Part shown: piece by piece, positions 1-8,318 of the stretch
How the letters are laid out: every line of letters begins with the position of its first letter
How positions within the stretch are numbered: position 1 is the stretch's first letter
Assembly: GCF_015751785.1 (NCBI RefSeq)
Contig: NZ_JADOTY010000001.1
Location: 6,324,001 to 6,388,000 of the forward strand
Reading direction: 5' to 3'
Source: Micromonospora vinacea
GTDB lineage: Bacteria > Actinomycetota > Actinomycetes > Mycobacteriales > Micromonosporaceae
Length of the DNA: 64,000 bases
The notes under the pieces: model-generated
The model's input: the letters and a program-made list of their open reading frames with translations, nothing else
The model's database searches: none
Told to the model about the DNA's origin: nothing
Made by a program: the position numbers and the translations under genes

Positions 1-143
1 ACAGTCACCTCCCTCGTCCCCGGAATGCTCCCCTTGGCGAGCTCGGCGATCCGGAGGAGCATGTCGTCGAGGCTGACCTCATCGAGTCTGACCCGGCCCA
101 GCTCGGCCAACGCATCGGCGGGATCCATCGTCGGCTGCGTCAT
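1..143 (-). CDS. Probable GAF-ANTAR domain regulator, N-terminus only
   Basis: The gene runs off the left edge, so only the first 47 codons are visible. The start is the ATG at 143-141, preceded by GAGGAGG at 160-154. The visible residues (MDPADALAELGRVRLDE, then LLRIAELAKGSIPG) resemble the usual beginning of actinobacterial GAF-ANTAR proteins, in which a short acidic leader runs into the first GAF helix. In that family the GAF domain senses a ligand or redox state and a C-terminal ANTAR domain binds RNA as an antiterminator. Neither diagnostic part lies inside the window, so the assignment is by resemblance of the leader only. Confidence 0.5.
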   Translation of the reverse strand, partial: MTQPTMDPADALAELGRVRLDEVSLDDMLLRIAELAKGSIPGTREVT

Positions 144-406
144 CGCAGTACGCCCTCCTCGATCGGCGTCCGCCGGAATGGGAAACCTCCGGCGCGGCCG
201 GCACCTCGCCAGATGCCCGGCAGTTCCGCCCTAGGGCGGTCGTCCGCAAGTCGTGGTCCTACCCCCGGAATCACCCGCTCACACCCTGCTGGGGACGTGA
301 CGGCCCGGGTGTCCGTCGACCAGCTCAAGCGGGTCGGTTCGCATGCGGCAGGCCATTGCTCGGACGCCTCCGCCGCGCCAACTGGCCCCCGGTAACGTGG
401 AGCGTC

Positions 407-1117
407 ATGGCCACCAGCGTCGACGTGTCTCGGGAACTCGCCAGCCTCGCCGATCCACGTCGAGCCGAGGCGTCGAGCCGGTTCCTCCAGATGGTCCCTG
501 GCGGGTACGGCGAGGGCGACCGGGCCCTCGGTGTCTCCGTGCCCGACCAGCGCACAGTGGCCGCCCGGTACTGGCGCGACCTCTCGCTGGCCGAGACGGC
601 GAAGCTGCTCATCGACGGCGCGCACGAGGAGCGGTTGACCTCGCTGCTCATCCTGGTGCGGAAGTTCGCCAAGGGCGACGAGCAGGAACGAGGTCAGGTC
701 TTCGACATCGTCCTGGCCAATACCGACCGGATCAACAACTGGGACCTGGTGGACTCGTCCGCGCCCTACATCGTCGGCCCCTGGCTGATCGACAGGGACC
801 GGAGCGTCCTGGACCGGTTGGCGGAGTCGAGCCTCGTGTGGGAGCGGCGGATCGCCATCATGGCGACCTTCGCCTTCATCAGGGCCGGTGACTTCGAGTG
901 GACCTTCCGACTCGGCGACCGGCTCCTGCACGACCCGCACGACCTCGTTCGGAAGGCGGTGGGCTGGATGCTGCGCGAGGTGGGCAACCGGGACAGAGCG
1001 GCGGAGGAGGAGTTCCTCGCCCGCCGCTACCGGGTCATGCCACGGGTGATGCTGCGGTACGCAATCGAGAAGTTCGAACCGCAGCGTCGCCGTGACTACC
1101 TGGCCGGTGCCCTCTAG
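407..1117 (+). CDS. AlkD-like DNA alkylation repair protein
   Basis: A 236-residue all-helical HEAT-repeat protein of the AlkD/AlkC glycosylase superfamily, which excises N3- and N7-alkylated purines. Family signatures are the segment INNWDLVDSSAPYIVG around residues 108-123, containing the aspartate expected for catalysis, and KAVGWMLREVGNRD further on, where AlkD contacts the lesion strand. The ATG at 407 was chosen over a TTG at 356 because GTGGAG sits just upstream and the family starts at this point. The gene is monocistronic; its TAG stop lies in the palindrome CTAG at 1114-1117, which also supplies the stop of the convergent gene. The cytosolic repair role is inferred from the family. 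Confidence 0.85.
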   Translation: MATSVDVSRELASLADPRRAEASSRFLQMVPGGYGEGDRALGVSVPDQRTVAARYWRDLSLAETAKLLIDGAHEERLTSLLILVRKFAKGDEQERGQVFDIVLANTDRINNWDLVDSSAPYIVGPWLIDRDRSVLDRLAESSLVWERRIAIMATFAFIRAGDFEWTFRLGDRLLHDPHDLVRKAVGWMLREVGNRDRAAEEEFLARRYRVMPRVMLRYAIEKFEPQRRRDYLAGAL

Positions 1118-3393
1118 GCGACCGGATCGGCTGGTGGGATCGGGAAGTTCCGGTTGAAGACGTTGTCCGGGTCGTAGCTGGCCTTGATGGTGCGCAGCCG
1201 GCCGAGGGTGGGCTCGGGCCAGGCATCCAGCAGTCGAGCCGGATCGGTGTCGCTCTCGAAGCTGAGATACAGGCCGTCGAGGTGCGGGTACAGCTCGGCC
1301 CACAGCTTGTCGAGCTGGGGCCGGCGGTCCGGGACAGTGGCGGCGAGCACCGAGAAGTTCTGCTTCCGGTGCGGGTAGGCGGTGGCGTCGCGGGCGATGT
1401 CGTTGACCGCCCCGCCGACGGATCGCAACTGCATGATCATCACATCGCCGGATTGGATCATGCTCTCCATGAGGTCGGCCGCCTGCGGAGTGACGTGGTG
1501 CAACAGACCGCTGCGGGTGTCCTCAAGCCCTTGCCCCCGGTGCTGGTTGCCCGGTGGCACGACGATCGCCGGGTACGGCGCGAGCTGCGCCTGCTGGTCG
1601 AGGATCGGCCCGATCTCCAGGAACGGGCTCAGGGCGGACTGCGCCGCCTCGACGTCGTCACCGGCGTAGACGAGGGTGACCTGGGCAGCCGGCGGGTTGC
1701 CCCGGCGGCCCGGGAAGAGGGAGAGGAAGCTCGTCAGCTCCCGTGGGGCATCCTCGACGAGCTGGCCCCACCGGCGCAGCAGTGGGGCGGTGTCGGTCGC
1801 GTCCGCGACGAGCTGGGCGTAGACGACCTTGTCGACCTCGTACGCCTCCAACTCGAGCGCGGTGACCACACCGAAGTTTCCACCGGCGCCCCGGATGGCC
1901 CAGAACAGGTCGGGGTGATGCTCGTCGTCGACGCGGAGCAGGCGGCCATCGGCTGTGACGATCTCGGCGGCGACGACGTGGTCGATGGTCAGGCCGTGCT
2001 TGCGCGCCAGGTATCCGACGCCGCCGGTGGTGGCGAGACCACCGACGCCCACGTCTCCGTAGTCGCCCGAGCTCATGGCCAGGCCGTACGGGGCGAGCGC
2101 CTGGGCCACGTCGCCCCACCGGGCACCAGGCTCCAGCCGCACCCGACGGGTCGCCCGGTCGAGCACCTCGACCTTGTGCATCCTCGACATGTCGATGACG
2201 ACTCCCCCGTCGTTCGTCGACCGACCGCTGATGCCGTGCCCGCCGCTGCGCACCGACAGGGGGACGTCCTGGGTCCGGGCGTACGACACGGCGTCGACCA
2301 CCTCGGCGGCGTTCTGCGGACGGATCACCAGGGCCGGCGACCCGTGCCTGCTGTAGGTGTGGCGTACCCGCTCGTACTCCGGGTCACCGGGCTCGACGGA
2401 CCTGGTGGCCAGCGACGAGGGCAGCGCGTCGTAGTCGAGGCCGGGGTGCCGCTCGGCCAGCGCGACGGTCGTGCGGACCGGTCCGGTGCCGACCTCACCG
2501 CCGGCGCGCTCCCTGGCGACCGCCTCCCGCAGCGCGGGGGCGATCTCCTGCCCGAGGGTCTGGATGAGGCGTGGGTCGTCGCGGCCGATCAGGAAGGTGC
2601 TGAACCCCTCCTCGAGGACCAGCGGAAGAAGCTGCTCGACCCACTGCTCGACGGGTCCCTGGAGGAAGCCGCGGCTGCGCGACGAGACGTCGACGGTGAA
2701 CAGGTTGAGCAGCCGGCGGATCTCCCGCGGCTCGCGGCCCGCGGCGACGGCCGCCTCGTCGATGAGCCGGTTGGCGGTCACCCGGTCCGGAGATCGCAGG
2801 TATTCCAGCGTCGGCAGCCAGCCGTTGGCCTTCTGGCCGGTCAGGGCCAGCATCTTCGGCTGGTACGCGCCGAGCCAGATGTCGATGTCATGCGCCGGCT
2901 TCGGGCCGCGCTGCATGCCGGGTACGGGGTAGTACTCCCCGTCCAGCCGCAGCGGTCCGGTGGCGGTGTCGTCCCAGACACCGCGCAGGACGTCGATCGC
3001 CTCCCGCAGAGCCGTGACCCCCTGCCCCGCGGTCAGCCGACGAGCGCCCATGCCCTCGATCCCGTCCCAGAAGGCGCCGGCGCCGAGGCCCAGTTCGAAA
3101 CGTCCGTGCGACAGCCGGTCCAGGCTCGCCGCGGCCCGGGCCAGCACGGCCGGCGGGCGCAGCGGCAGGCTGAGGACGTTTCCCGAGATCCGGAGCCGTT
3201 CCGTGCGGGCGGCGACCCAGCTCAGCAGGGTCCAGGTGTCGAGGAACTCCGCGTTGTACGGGTGGTCCTGGAAGGTGACCAGGTCCAGCCCCGCCGCCTC
3301 GGTCAGCTCGGCCAGCGCCACCACCTGATCCGGGTCGTGCACTCTCGGCGTCAGGAATGACCCAAACCGGAGTTCGTGCCCGTAGTCCGACAT
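1114..3393 (-). CDS. Fusion: luciferase-like monooxygenase plus FAD-binding BBE oxidoreductase
   Basis: A 759-residue two-enzyme fusion. Residues 1 to about 300 form an F420/FMN-type luciferase-like monooxygenase TIM barrel (FQDHPYNAEFLDTW, GLGAGAFWDG). Residues from about 340 form a PCMH/berberine-bridge type FAD oxidase, with the FAD-linking histidine in RSGGHG near residue 386, a substrate domain, and the C-terminal BBE tail ending in NRNFPIPP. The cysteine that makes the second covalent FAD bond in bicovalent members is absent: the corresponding segment reads SSGDYGDVGVGG. Start ATG at 3393 follows GTGGAG with 5-nt spacing; an upstream in-frame GTG at 3408 has no such site. It is divergent from the MarR gene at 3538, which probably controls it. 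Substrate is unknown. Confidence 0.85.
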   Translation of the reverse strand: MSDYGHELRFGSFLTPRVHDPDQVVALAELTEAAGLDLVTFQDHPYNAEFLDTWTLLSWVAARTERLRISGNVLSLPLRPPAVLARAAASLDRLSHGRFELGLGAGAFWDGIEGMGARRLTAGQGVTALREAIDVLRGVWDDTATGPLRLDGEYYPVPGMQRGPKPAHDIDIWLGAYQPKMLALTGQKANGWLPTLEYLRSPDRVTANRLIDEAAVAAGREPREIRRLLNLFTVDVSSRSRGFLQGPVEQWVEQLLPLVLEEGFSTFLIGRDDPRLIQTLGQEIAPALREAVARERAGGEVGTGPVRTTVALAERHPGLDYDALPSSLATRSVEPGDPEYERVRHTYSRHGSPALVIRPQNAAEVVDAVSYARTQDVPLSVRSGGHGISGRSTNDGGVVIDMSRMHKVEVLDRATRRVRLEPGARWGDVAQALAPYGLAMSSGDYGDVGVGGLATTGGVGYLARKHGLTIDHVVAAEIVTADGRLLRVDDEHHPDLFWAIRGAGGNFGVVTALELEAYEVDKVVYAQLVADATDTAPLLRRWGQLVEDAPRELTSFLSLFPGRRGNPPAAQVTLVYAGDDVEAAQSALSPFLEIGPILDQQAQLAPYPAIVVPPGNQHRGQGLEDTRSGLLHHVTPQAADLMESMIQSGDVMIMQLRSVGGAVNDIARDATAYPHRKQNFSVLAATVPDRRPQLDKLWAELYPHLDGLYLSFESDTDPARLLDAWPEPTLGRLRTIKASYDPDNVFNRNFPIPPADPVA

Positions 3394-3537
3394 TGCTCCA
3401 CCATCCACGCAGTCGTTTGATCAACCAATCATGTTGTGCGCCTATCGTTTGTCTAGCAACCTGTCTTCTCGGCCAATCATTCCTGGGCTGCCGCGATGTC
3501 CGCTGATGATCAACGTGCCGGCCACTAGCATCGGGAC
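3394..3537. promoter_or_regulatory. Divergent promoter region with MarR operator candidates
   Basis: This spacer between two divergent genes is clearly richer in A and T than its surroundings. It holds the perfect palindrome TTGATCAA at 3417-3424. TGATCAAC occurs at 3418-3425 and again at 3507-3514, and CCAATCAT occurs at 3425-3432 and 3473-3480. MarR proteins bind short palindromes of this kind in divergent promoters. Which element is the real operator cannot be told from sequence alone. Confidence 0.4.
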
Positions 3538-4062
3538 ATGTCCGTGACCGATCCCTGCGAGCTGCCGGCCGACCGCCAGCGCGGCTCGACCTTCAGTTGG
3601 TCGCTGGGCATGGTGCTGCGCCGCTGGCACGAGCGCGTCGAGGAGCTACTGAAGGACCTGCCGCACGGCAGCCGGGGCTACCACATCCTGGCCGTCGTCG
3701 TACACGAGGAGGTGCCCACGCAGGGCGCCCTGGCCGCTCGCCTGGCCATCGACCGGAGCGTGCTGACGTACGTCATCGACGACCTGGCGAACGCCGGTCT
3801 CATCGAGCGCAGGCCCGACCCCCAGGACCGCCGGGCCCGACGGGTCGTGGCCACCGAACGCGGCCGTCAGACGCTCGCCGAGGCCGAACGGCGGGTCGCC
3901 CACGCCGAGGACCACGTGCTGGGCGGGTTACCCGAGGAGCAGCGCCCGATCTTCCGCGACCTCGCCGCCCGGGCCGCCGAAGCGATCCACGCCGCCGCAC
4001 CCGCCACGGACCCCTGCGTGGCGGTGCAGAGCGTCCTTCCTCCCGCCGACCAGTCCAGCTGA
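3538..4062 (+). CDS. MarR family transcriptional regulator
   Basis: A 174-residue winged-helix repressor. The order is a dimerisation helix (SWSLGMVLRRWHERVEELL), then helix-turn-helix (TQGALAARLAIDRSVLTYVIDDL), then the wing with the hallmark DPQDRRARRV motif at about residues 96-105. It is divergently transcribed from the flavin monooxygenase/FAD-oxidase fusion across a 144-nt spacer with palindromes, the standard arrangement for a MarR repressor of a detoxification enzyme. The ligand is unknown. It ends at a strong convergent terminator shared with the methyltransferase gene. Confidence 0.88.
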   Translation: MSVTDPCELPADRQRGSTFSWSLGMVLRRWHERVEELLKDLPHGSRGYHILAVVVHEEVPTQGALAARLAIDRSVLTYVIDDLANAGLIERRPDPQDRRARRVVATERGRQTLAEAERRVAHAEDHVLGGLPEEQRPIFRDLAARAAEAIHAAAPATDPCVAVQSVLPPADQSS

Positions 4063-4075
4063 CCCTCGGTCCTGT

Positions 4076-4124
4076 CGGCGGCGTTCGGCACCAGGACGAC
4101 CCGCCCCGGTGCCGAACGCCGCCG
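4076..4124. terminator. Bidirectional terminator hairpin
   Basis: A perfect 17-bp stem (4076-4092 with 4108-4124, arm CGGCGGCGTTCGGCACC) and a 15-nt loop lie between the convergent marR and methyltransferase genes. There is no T tract, as is usual for actinobacteria. Confidence 0.8.
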
Positions 4125-4134
4125 GGAGACAGCG

Positions 4135-4968
4135 TCAGCGCTTGCGGCCCACCCCGCCGAAGGCGTCGATGTCGGCCGGTGTGTCGACCGCGTCGTCCGG
4201 TCGCCACTGCGGGCACGGCACGACGCCGGGCTCGACCAACTCCAGGCCGTCGAAGAAGCCAGCGATCTGGTCGGGCGAGCGCAGGGTGTACGGCGTCGCC
4301 CCACTGTCGTTGTAGTCGTCCTGCGCCTGCTGCATCTCGGCGCTGATCAGGCTCGTGCCGTCGTTCAGTGAGAGGTAGCTGCCGCCCGGCAGCGCCGCCA
4401 CCAACTGCCGGGTGATCGAGCGGGCCGTCTCGTAGTCGGGCACGTGCCCCATGACTCCGCTGAGAATGAGACCGATCGGCTGCGTGAAGTCGAGCGTCTT
4501 GCCGGCCTCGGCGATGACCGCGGCCGGGTCGTGCAGGTCACCGTCGATGTAGGCGGTCCTGCCCTCGGCCGTGCCGACCAGCAACGCGCGAGCGTGCACC
4601 AGCACCAGCGGGTCGCTGTCGACGTAGACGATCCGCGCGTCCGGCGCGATCCGCTGGGCCACCTCGTGGGTGTTGTTGGCGGTCGGCAGCCCGGTGCCGA
4701 CGTCGAGGAACTGGCGGATGCCCGCATCGGCGGCGAGGAACATGATCGAGCGGACCAGGAACTGCCGGGAGGCCCGGGCCACGTCGACGACGCCGGGGAA
4801 GACCTGGCGATACTGGTCCCCGGCCTCGCGGTCGACAGCGAAGTTGTCCTTGCCACCGAGCCAGTAGTTCCAGATCCGCGCCGAATGCGGCACCGACGTG
4901 TCGATCTTCTGCTGCTCCCCAGCCTCACCCGCCTCGGGCCGGCCGGTCGTCGGCGATTCCATGGTCAC
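4135..4968 (-). CDS. DUF574-family S-adenosyl-L-methionine-dependent methyltransferase
   Basis: A 277-residue member of the actinobacterial S-adenosyl methyltransferase family (DUF574). The family opens with the conserved PHSARIWNYWLGGKDNF, followed by SAM motif I (FLDVGTGLPTANNTHEVAQ), the acidic motif II in YVDSDPLVL, a DGDLHDP stretch and a C-terminal FFDGLELVEPGVV. The family is greatly expanded in actinomycetes and its substrates are mostly unknown. The GTG at 4968 is preferred because GGGGG lies 6 nt upstream; the ATG at 4962 is an alternative. It faces the marR gene and appears monocistronic. Confidence 0.85.
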   Translation of the reverse strand: MTMESPTTGRPEAGEAGEQQKIDTSVPHSARIWNYWLGGKDNFAVDREAGDQYRQVFPGVVDVARASRQFLVRSIMFLAADAGIRQFLDVGTGLPTANNTHEVAQRIAPDARIVYVDSDPLVLVHARALLVGTAEGRTAYIDGDLHDPAAVIAEAGKTLDFTQPIGLILSGVMGHVPDYETARSITRQLVAALPGGSYLSLNDGTSLISAEMQQAQDDYNDSGATPYTLRSPDQIAGFFDGLELVEPGVVPCPQWRPDDAVDTPADIDAFGGVGRKR

Positions 4969-5294
4969 GGCGAACCCCCATATCCAACGCGTACGCGACG
5001 GCGTCGCGGGACAGCCCGGTCGAGGAAGTGGCCACCCCTGACCGTGCCACGGTATCGAAGGACGGGGATCCACAAACACCCGGTCACTCCACAGAAGACC
5101 ACACCGTCCCTGAGCCGCGTCCGGCACCGCCCACCTCGGTGCTGTTCGGGTCCGACGACCCGACCGAGTCCGGCTAGCGGGCGCCGCCCCGCGCGCATCG
5201 CCGCCCCGCGCCGTCGGTACGTCCCTCCCGCGAGGGAGCGCCGTCCCCTGTCAGCGGGGCCTGCCAGCTGCGGGCCATCGGCAGGATCGGGTGC
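4969..5294. other. 326-nt intergenic region without a recognised gene
   Basis: This is a divergent spacer between the methyltransferase and the membrane protein gene. It must hold both promoters. I see no convincing -35/-10 pair, no long palindrome and no RNA gene. The only structures are short GC hairpins, for example CCCTC-ccgc-GAGGG near 5224. Confidence 0.4.
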
Positions 5295-6230
5295 ATGACG
5301 ACATCGGCATCGATCGTCGGTCGGAGCGTCCACGGCCTGACGTACGCAGTGCTCGGCTGGGCCGTGGCATACGGGGGCGTGCGTCTGGCGTGGACGGTCG
5401 GCGAGGCCCCCGAGTTCGGGCGGCTCGGGCTGGACCTGCTCGGCTTCACCGGCTGGTGGTCGGTGGCGTTGTGCGCGGCCGCCGGCGGGCTGGCGGTCGC
5501 CCTGGACCGGGTGGCGACCTGGCGGCCCGCGCTCGCGGGGCTCGCCTGGGCGGTCGCCGGAGCGCTGGTCGCGGCAGCCGCGATCCTGCTGCCGGAACTG
5601 GTGGGCCTCCTGCTGTTCACCGTCGGCCCGTTCTTCGACCCGCTGGCGTTCGCCAGCCGGCTCGGCTGTGTCACCGGAGCGGCCCTGCTCGCTCTGGCCA
5701 CCGCGCGCTATCAGCGGCGGACCAGAGGCGACTGCTCGGACTGCTGCCGGACGGTCCCACCGGGCGTGCGACGCTCGGCACCGGCGCGGTGGGCGCGCTG
5801 GGCCGCGTGGGCCGCGGTGGGCGGTCTCGTGACCCGTTTCGCGGCCCAGTTCGTGGTGGGGTTCGACCGCGTCGACCAGAGCGCCGCCCTGTACGGGTTG
5901 GAGATCGGCCTGGTGCTGGCCGGAGTGCTGTTGCCGCTGGCGCTGGTGTACCACTGGGGTGAGGTCTGGCCGGGGTGGGTGCCGCTGCTCGCCGACCGCA
6001 CGATTCCTCGTCCGCTGCTGCTGGTGCCCGGCTTCGGGCTCGGCGCGGGCATCGTGGCCTACTTCGGCATGGGGATGGTGCAGGTGTCGTCGGGCTCGCA
6101 CAGCGAGTTCTCCGACGCATTCCTGTGGGTGGCGATGTCGGCGTACCTCGTCATGGGGGTGGGCCTGGTGATCGGGTCCACCGACTACCACCTGCGCACT
6201 CGCAGGCAGTGCGGCACCTGCGGCCGTTGA
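5295..6230 (+). CDS. Hypothetical integral membrane protein
   Basis: A 311-residue protein with about eight predicted membrane spans, separated by short Arg-rich loops. The start ATG at 5295 follows AGGATCGG. Two cysteine pairs stand out: CSDCC near residue 147, in the loop after the fourth span, and a C-terminal RRQCGTCGR tail. These could bind a metal or form disulfides, but no known motif matches. I do not recognise the family and infer no function. It is alone in its transcription unit, upstream of the xylanase promoter region. Confidence 0.7.
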   Translation: MTTSASIVGRSVHGLTYAVLGWAVAYGGVRLAWTVGEAPEFGRLGLDLLGFTGWWSVALCAAAGGLAVALDRVATWRPALAGLAWAVAGALVAAAAILLPELVGLLLFTVGPFFDPLAFASRLGCVTGAALLALATARYQRRTRGDCSDCCRTVPPGVRRSAPARWARWAAWAAVGGLVTRFAAQFVVGFDRVDQSAALYGLEIGLVLAGVLLPLALVYHWGEVWPGWVPLLADRTIPRPLLLVPGFGLGAGIVAYFGMGMVQVSSGSHSEFSDAFLWVAMSAYLVMGVGLVIGSTDYHLRTRRQCGTCGR

Positions 6231-6258
6231 CGGCACCATTGCGCCCGGGCCGATTGCA

Positions 6259-6287
6259 TTGACAGGATTCGTTATACGAATTAGCTT
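6259..6287 (+). promoter_or_regulatory. Promoter of the GH30 gene with a palindrome in the spacer
   Basis: A TTGACA -35 box (6259-6264) is separated by 17 nt from TAGCTT (6282-6287). The spacer is filled by a perfect inverted repeat, ATTCGT-TAT-ACGAAT, at 6267-6281, so a repressor bound there would cover both boxes. The CebR-type palindrome starts 15 nt further on. Confidence 0.6.
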
Positions 6288-6302
6288 TCTGGGATCACCA
6301 CC

Positions 6303-6316
6303 TGGGAGCGCTCCCA
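6303..6316. promoter_or_regulatory. CebR-type LacI operator (perfect 14-bp palindrome)
   Basis: TGGGAGCGCTCCCA matches the well-known CebR box that represses cellulase and cello-oligosaccharide genes in Streptomyces and relatives until cellobiose or cellotriose is present. It lies just downstream of the putative -10 box of the secreted xylanase gene, where a bound LacI-family repressor would block transcription. No cebR or cellobiose transporter is recognisable in the window, so the regulator is probably encoded elsewhere. Confidence 0.8.
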
Positions 6317-6403
6317 ATCCTTCCGCCGCCCACTATCCCTGAATCTCGCCGCAGACGAGCCCTCCCGAGGCGTGGAAGCCACCACCACTTCAGGAGGAGT
6401 TTC

Positions 6404-8104
6404 ATGAGCAAAAGAAGAGTGACCACCGCCGCCCTGGTGTCGGCCGGCGCCGTCCTGCTGGCGTCGGCGGCGGTCGCCGTGGCGGTGCCGGCCGGGGCCG
6501 CAGCCGCCGGCTGCAAGGTGAACTACAGCGTGTCGTCACAATGGCAGGGCGGCTTCGGCGCCAACGTCACCATCACCAATCTCGGTGACGCGCTGACGAG
6601 TTGGACGCTGACCTGGAACTACAACGCCGGTCAGACCGTCACGCAGGCGTGGAACACGACACTGACCCAGAGCGGCACTGCCGTCACCGCCAGGAACGTC
6701 AGCTACAACGGGGCCATCCCGACCAACGGGACCGTCTCATTCGGATTCAACGGCTCGTGGACCGGCAGCAACCCCGATCCGACCATCTTCGCGTTGAACG
6801 GGGTGGGCTGCACCGGTGGCACCGAGCCGACCCCGCCGCCGACGGACCCGCCGCCCACCACCCCGCCGCCCAACGGGCCGGCGGACATCACTGTGAACAG
6901 CGCGACCAGGTACCAGACGGTCGACGGCTTCGGGGCCGCGCAGTCGATCTGGGGTAGCGCCTGGTCGACGACGGACACCCAGACGCTCGTCGGGATGGGT
7001 GCCAACCAGTTGGGGCTGTCCATCGTGCGGACCGGCCTGTCACCGGAATCCAGCGAGTGGGCGACGCACGTGAACTCGTTGAAGACGGCGAAGTCGTACG
7101 GGTCGAACGTGAAGATCCTCGCCTCACCGTGGACCGCGCCGGCGGCGTGGAAGACCAACAACAGTCGGGTCAACGGTGGCAAGCTGAAGACCGACTACTA
7201 CGACGACTACGCCAACCACCTGAACAGCTACGTGCAGTACATGCGCGGCCAGGGCGTACCCATCGATGTCACCTCCGTGCAGAACGAGCCCGACTGGCAC
7301 CCGGACTACGACTCGATGGACTGGAGCGGCACCGAGCTGCGCACCTTCGTCCGCGACCAGGGCACCAAGGTGCAGAACACCAAGCTGATGGTGGCCGAGG
7401 CCGTCAACATGAACTACAACTTCACCGACCCGACCCTCAACGACGCGACCGCGCGCAACAACATCGGCTACATCGGTGGGCACCTGTACGGCACCGAGGA
7501 GTCGGGTCGGCTGCGGCCGTACTCCCTGGCGGAGCAGCACAACAAGCCGGTGTGGATGACCGAGTGGAACCTGCACGCGGCCGACGGTGGCGGCTCCAAC
7601 ATCTGGGGCAACCCCGCCAACACGGCGGTCTGGAACGAGACCCTCGACGACATCATGCGCACCGTGCACAAGTCGATGGAGGCCAACTGGAACGCCTACA
7701 TCTGGTGGTACGGCAAGCGCTACTACTCCTTCATCGGTGACGGCGAAGCCGCATTCGGCACCACCGCCGGCGCTCCGCTCAAGCGCGGGTACGCCTTCTC
7801 CCAGTACGCGAAGTACGTCCGCCCCGGCTACCAGCGGGTCGCCCTGACGAAGAGCTCGAAGGCGTCGCCGCTGGAGGTGACCGCCTACCAGGGGGACGGG
7901 AAGATCACCCTGGTGATCCTCAACCGCTCGAACAGCGCGGTCAACAACGCCGTGATCCAGGCCCCGCAGAACGTCAGCCGGGCCGAGCACTACCTCACCT
8001 CGCAGAACGCCAACGCGGCCAGCCAACCGACCACCGTGAACGGCGGTCAGGCCACCATCAACGTCGGCGCCCGCAGCATCTCCACCCTCGTCTTCACCCT
8101 CTGA
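6404..8104 (+). CDS. Secreted GH30 (subfamily 8-like) glucuronoxylanase with N-terminal CBM2
   Basis: A 566-residue secreted enzyme for endo-cleavage of xylan, probably of the glucuronic-acid-substituted type. In order: signal peptide (1-36), family 2 carbohydrate-binding module (37-137, bounded by Cys37 and Cys136, with exposed Trp residues), a Pro/Thr linker (about 140-158), and a GH30 barrel with its beta-sandwich (160-566). The acid/base Glu is in VQNEPDWHPDYDS (about residue 295) and the nucleophile Glu in VWMTEWNLHA (about 387). An ideal AGGAGGAG precedes the ATG. Transcription is probably repressed through the CebR box at 6303. Endo-xylanase cleavage would feed the beta-xylosidase and arabinofuranosidase genes further right. 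Confidence 0.92.
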   Translation: MSKRRVTTAALVSAGAVLLASAAVAVAVPAGAAAAGCKVNYSVSSQWQGGFGANVTITNLGDALTSWTLTWNYNAGQTVTQAWNTTLTQSGTAVTARNVSYNGAIPTNGTVSFGFNGSWTGSNPDPTIFALNGVGCTGGTEPTPPPTDPPPTTPPPNGPADITVNSATRYQTVDGFGAAQSIWGSAWSTTDTQTLVGMGANQLGLSIVRTGLSPESSEWATHVNSLKTAKSYGSNVKILASPWTAPAAWKTNNSRVNGGKLKTDYYDDYANHLNSYVQYMRGQGVPIDVTSVQNEPDWHPDYDSMDWSGTELRTFVRDQGTKVQNTKLMVAEAVNMNYNFTDPTLNDATARNNIGYIGGHLYGTEESGRLRPYSLAEQHNKPVWMTEWNLHAADGGGSNIWGNPANTAVWNETLDDIMRTVHKSMEANWNAYIWWYGKRYYSFIGDGEAAFGTTAGAPLKRGYAFSQYAKYVRPGYQRVALTKSSKASPLEVTAYQGDGKITLVILNRSNSAVNNAVIQAPQNVSRAEHYLTSQNANAASQPTTVNGGQATINVGARSISTLVFTL

Positions 8105-8138
8105 GAACTCTGCTCGACCCTGGCACGGTCGGCGTCGC

Positions 8139-8167
8139 GGGTGCCCCAGCCACGCGCTGGGGCACCC
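8139..8167 (+). terminator. Terminator hairpin after the xylanase gene
   Basis: A perfect 12-bp stem (arm GGGTGCCCCAGC) with a 5-nt loop begins 34 nt after the GH30 stop codon. No T tract follows. Confidence 0.8.
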
Positions 8168-8318
8168 ACCTGTCTGACGCCGCCGCCGCGACGGTGCACA
8201 GTCGGGACCGGAGCGCGCCCATCAGCCCGGAGGTGTTCAGCGAGCCACCGATCGCGTCGACGGCGTCAGGGAGGAACGAACGGCCGGTTTATGCCCGCCG
8301 GGCCGGGTAATTCTCGCC

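Noticed and set aside
1282..3360. Open frame of 692 codons antisense to the flavin fusion gene
   Set aside because: It is a GC-rich shadow frame with arginine- and valine-rich, motif-free sequence; the opposite strand encodes clear flavoenzyme domains.
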